Assembly: GCA_020650975.1 (NCBI GenBank)
Contig: JAIPMN010001312.1
Span: 9,355-58,297, forward strand
Direction of reading: 5' to 3'
Length of the DNA: 48,943 nucleotides
From: Apostichopus californicus
Lineage: Eukaryota; Echinodermata; Holothuroidea; Aspidochirotida; Stichopodidae
Shown: positions 47,392 through 48,943 of the stretch, piece by piece
Numbering within the stretch: position 1 is the stretch's first letter
Layout of the letters: each line of letters begins with the position of its first letter
The notes under the pieces: generated by a model
What the model was told of the DNA's origin: nothing
Database searches by the model: none
The model's input: only the letters and a program-made list of their open reading frames with translations
Position numbers and translations under genes: made by a program

Positions 47392-48943
47392 CAAAATTCA
47401 CTCCTCAAAAGTAGTGATAATCTTAGATTTACTTCCCCCTCCAATAGGAACTAAGAGACTGCATTTATACTTTTATATTTGAGTATATACCTATATGAGT
47501 ATGGTAGTCATTAATTTAAGTTTTCTATAATTTATCGCGTTTATTTTAGCAGAAAAGATTGGCAAATATATAGCATTATCGTAAAGATTAATATATAGGC
47601 CTAGGTAAAATTAGTTAAATATGTGTATAACAAGTGTATACTTATTGAACATTTTGTTGTAAAAGCAGGCAATGTATTAATAAATCCCGCTTCCCAATTT
47701 TGTTTAAAACAAATAAAAACACGGCCTCATAATAGCTTTTAAATGGTTGTTGTATAATAATGGCTTAGAAATCCCTGAAGTTTCTACTTATAACTCACAC
47801 ATTAAATTACAGCGGTGTCAACATACCGATTTAACAGTTTATTCTTGGTAATCTTCATAACATTATTAATTTACAGCTTCAGTTTATTTTAAACAGCAAG
47901 CTTTGTTTGTTTTCATTCGTCCTTGCTCGACCCATATGTACACATATGATATCTGTATGCATATGTATCTTTCTACACACATCCTCTGGAAATGTTGACA
48001 GTAAAATCCATGCATGGGACTTGAAGCGAGATATGTTCCTCGGATGATTAAAGAATTACAGCCTTCATTCACAGTCATTAATGTGATTTAACGCCAATGA
48101 TGACGTCACCGACAAAACTGAGCAAGCGTCGACGATAAGATTAGAAAGCAATTTCAGGTTATACCCCTCTGATTATAGAGAGAACCTGTATGGTTACCAA
48201 CCAATCACAGACAAGGAACAAGATTCTAATATTTAATAATGCGATCATTAAAAGGTTACGCCGTATTACACAGATACGAAGGCTTAATGCATCACCCCAG
48301 TCAGAAAATAAACAACTCTGCGTATAAAAAAAAAATCTAATTTACTGTAAGGCTCGAAAAAGGATCCAGCAAGCTATATTTCCTCGTAAAGACGAGACCC
48401 CTAGATTTTATCTGGGATGCCCTAAAACCGTATAAGAGGTTACTATCAAGGACGTCTCAACATCTGATCCCCGATACATAACAAATGTATCGCTTACTTT
48501 AGAACACGAGGGTAAAGTAACGTGTGATAAGTTTATTGCAATTGGCGATAGATAGAGACAACTTGTCATCAACAGTCCACATTGAAACGTAAAAGAAAAT
48601 AATTATAAAACAAGAAGTATCCATATTTTTAATTGTAAAGGAACGATGCTCTCTAATCGTTTTTAAGACGATCTTTCTTATTAATTTTTGGACTTGTCTG
48701 CATGGTAATGTACTTTTTTCACATTTCTTATGTTTCTCTTTTAAAGGCAATGACGTATAGGAACATTAACAGGTGTTTATGTGATTATATATAAATTATG
48801 GAACCGTTGAGGTTCCATTGAAATGTTAAGACGTTCACTGAAATAATTTGGGATGCTTTGGGGGAAAAAAGTTCATCTGTCAAACAACTTTTACCAAATT
48901 GATGACTCCTTGATTAAAGCAAATGAGCGAATCATCAATAACG
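47392..48943. other. No gene recognised
   Basis: AT-rich DNA with only short frames on both strands and no repeat pairing with the rest of the window that I could see, apart from a TAGGCCTA octamer at 47596. Confidence 0.5.

Overview
The window looks like nuclear DNA of a non-vertebrate metazoan, probably a deuterostome such as an echinoderm. It is AT-rich, it carries one long intact reading frame of an animal Golgi glycosyltransferase family, and the rest is mostly non-coding DNA full of small transposons, tRNA-derived SINE-like pieces, minisatellites and homopolymer runs. No bacterial-style operons, rRNA genes or CRISPR arrays were seen. The phylum is inferred from repeat style only, including the over-used octamer TAGGCCTA.

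Genes. The one well-supported gene is at 32687-34849 (+). It is a single-exon, 720-residue type II membrane protein with two GT31 (beta-1,3-GalT/GlcNAcT) domains in tandem. The second has the full motif set and the first has altered metal-site and loop motifs. An eroded piece of a paralogue's N-terminal region lies on the minus strand near 29.3 kb. Two weaker coding traces are on the minus strand: a leucine-rich-repeat exon remnant at 42838-42948 with a good splice acceptor, and an exon-like frame at 5158-5566 whose two membrane segments loosely resemble the end of a class C GPCR.

Mobile elements. Two non-autonomous hAT elements have perfect 8-bp target duplications (12011-12402 and 47023-47383). 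Two related foldback families share CA(C/G)CCGAT termini and 7-bp duplications. Family 1 is at 32046, 35432, 43417 and 46735; family 2 is at 15509, 41397 and 44037. Two family-1 copies bracket the GT31 gene. A small insert inside the 43417 copy carries two tandem hammerhead-ribozyme-like motifs on the minus strand. A decayed non-LTR reverse transcriptase (20313-20925) runs into a 257-bp pentanucleotide tract. A TIR pair (25230/26458) encloses a 42-N assembly gap.

Tandem repeats. These are a ~155-bp minisatellite (13.1-13.65 kb), a GTCA-type array with a 142-bp higher-order period (16.7-17.4 kb), a ~143-bp degenerate array (30.8-31.3 kb) and a GAT tract (39.99-40.6 kb).

Layout. 1-12 kb: low-complexity DNA, one foldback, one SINE-like piece and the GPCR-like exon candidate. 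12-17.4 kb: hAT, minisatellite, family-2 element and GTCA array. 20-26.5 kb: RT remnant, SINE pair and TIR element. 29-36 kb: paralogue fragment, degenerate array and the GT31 gene between two foldbacks. 40-47.4 kb: GAT tract and a cluster of foldbacks, ribozyme motifs, LRR remnant and the second hAT. With one firm gene, no pathway can be assembled from the window; the GT31 protein would act in the Golgi on glycan chains.
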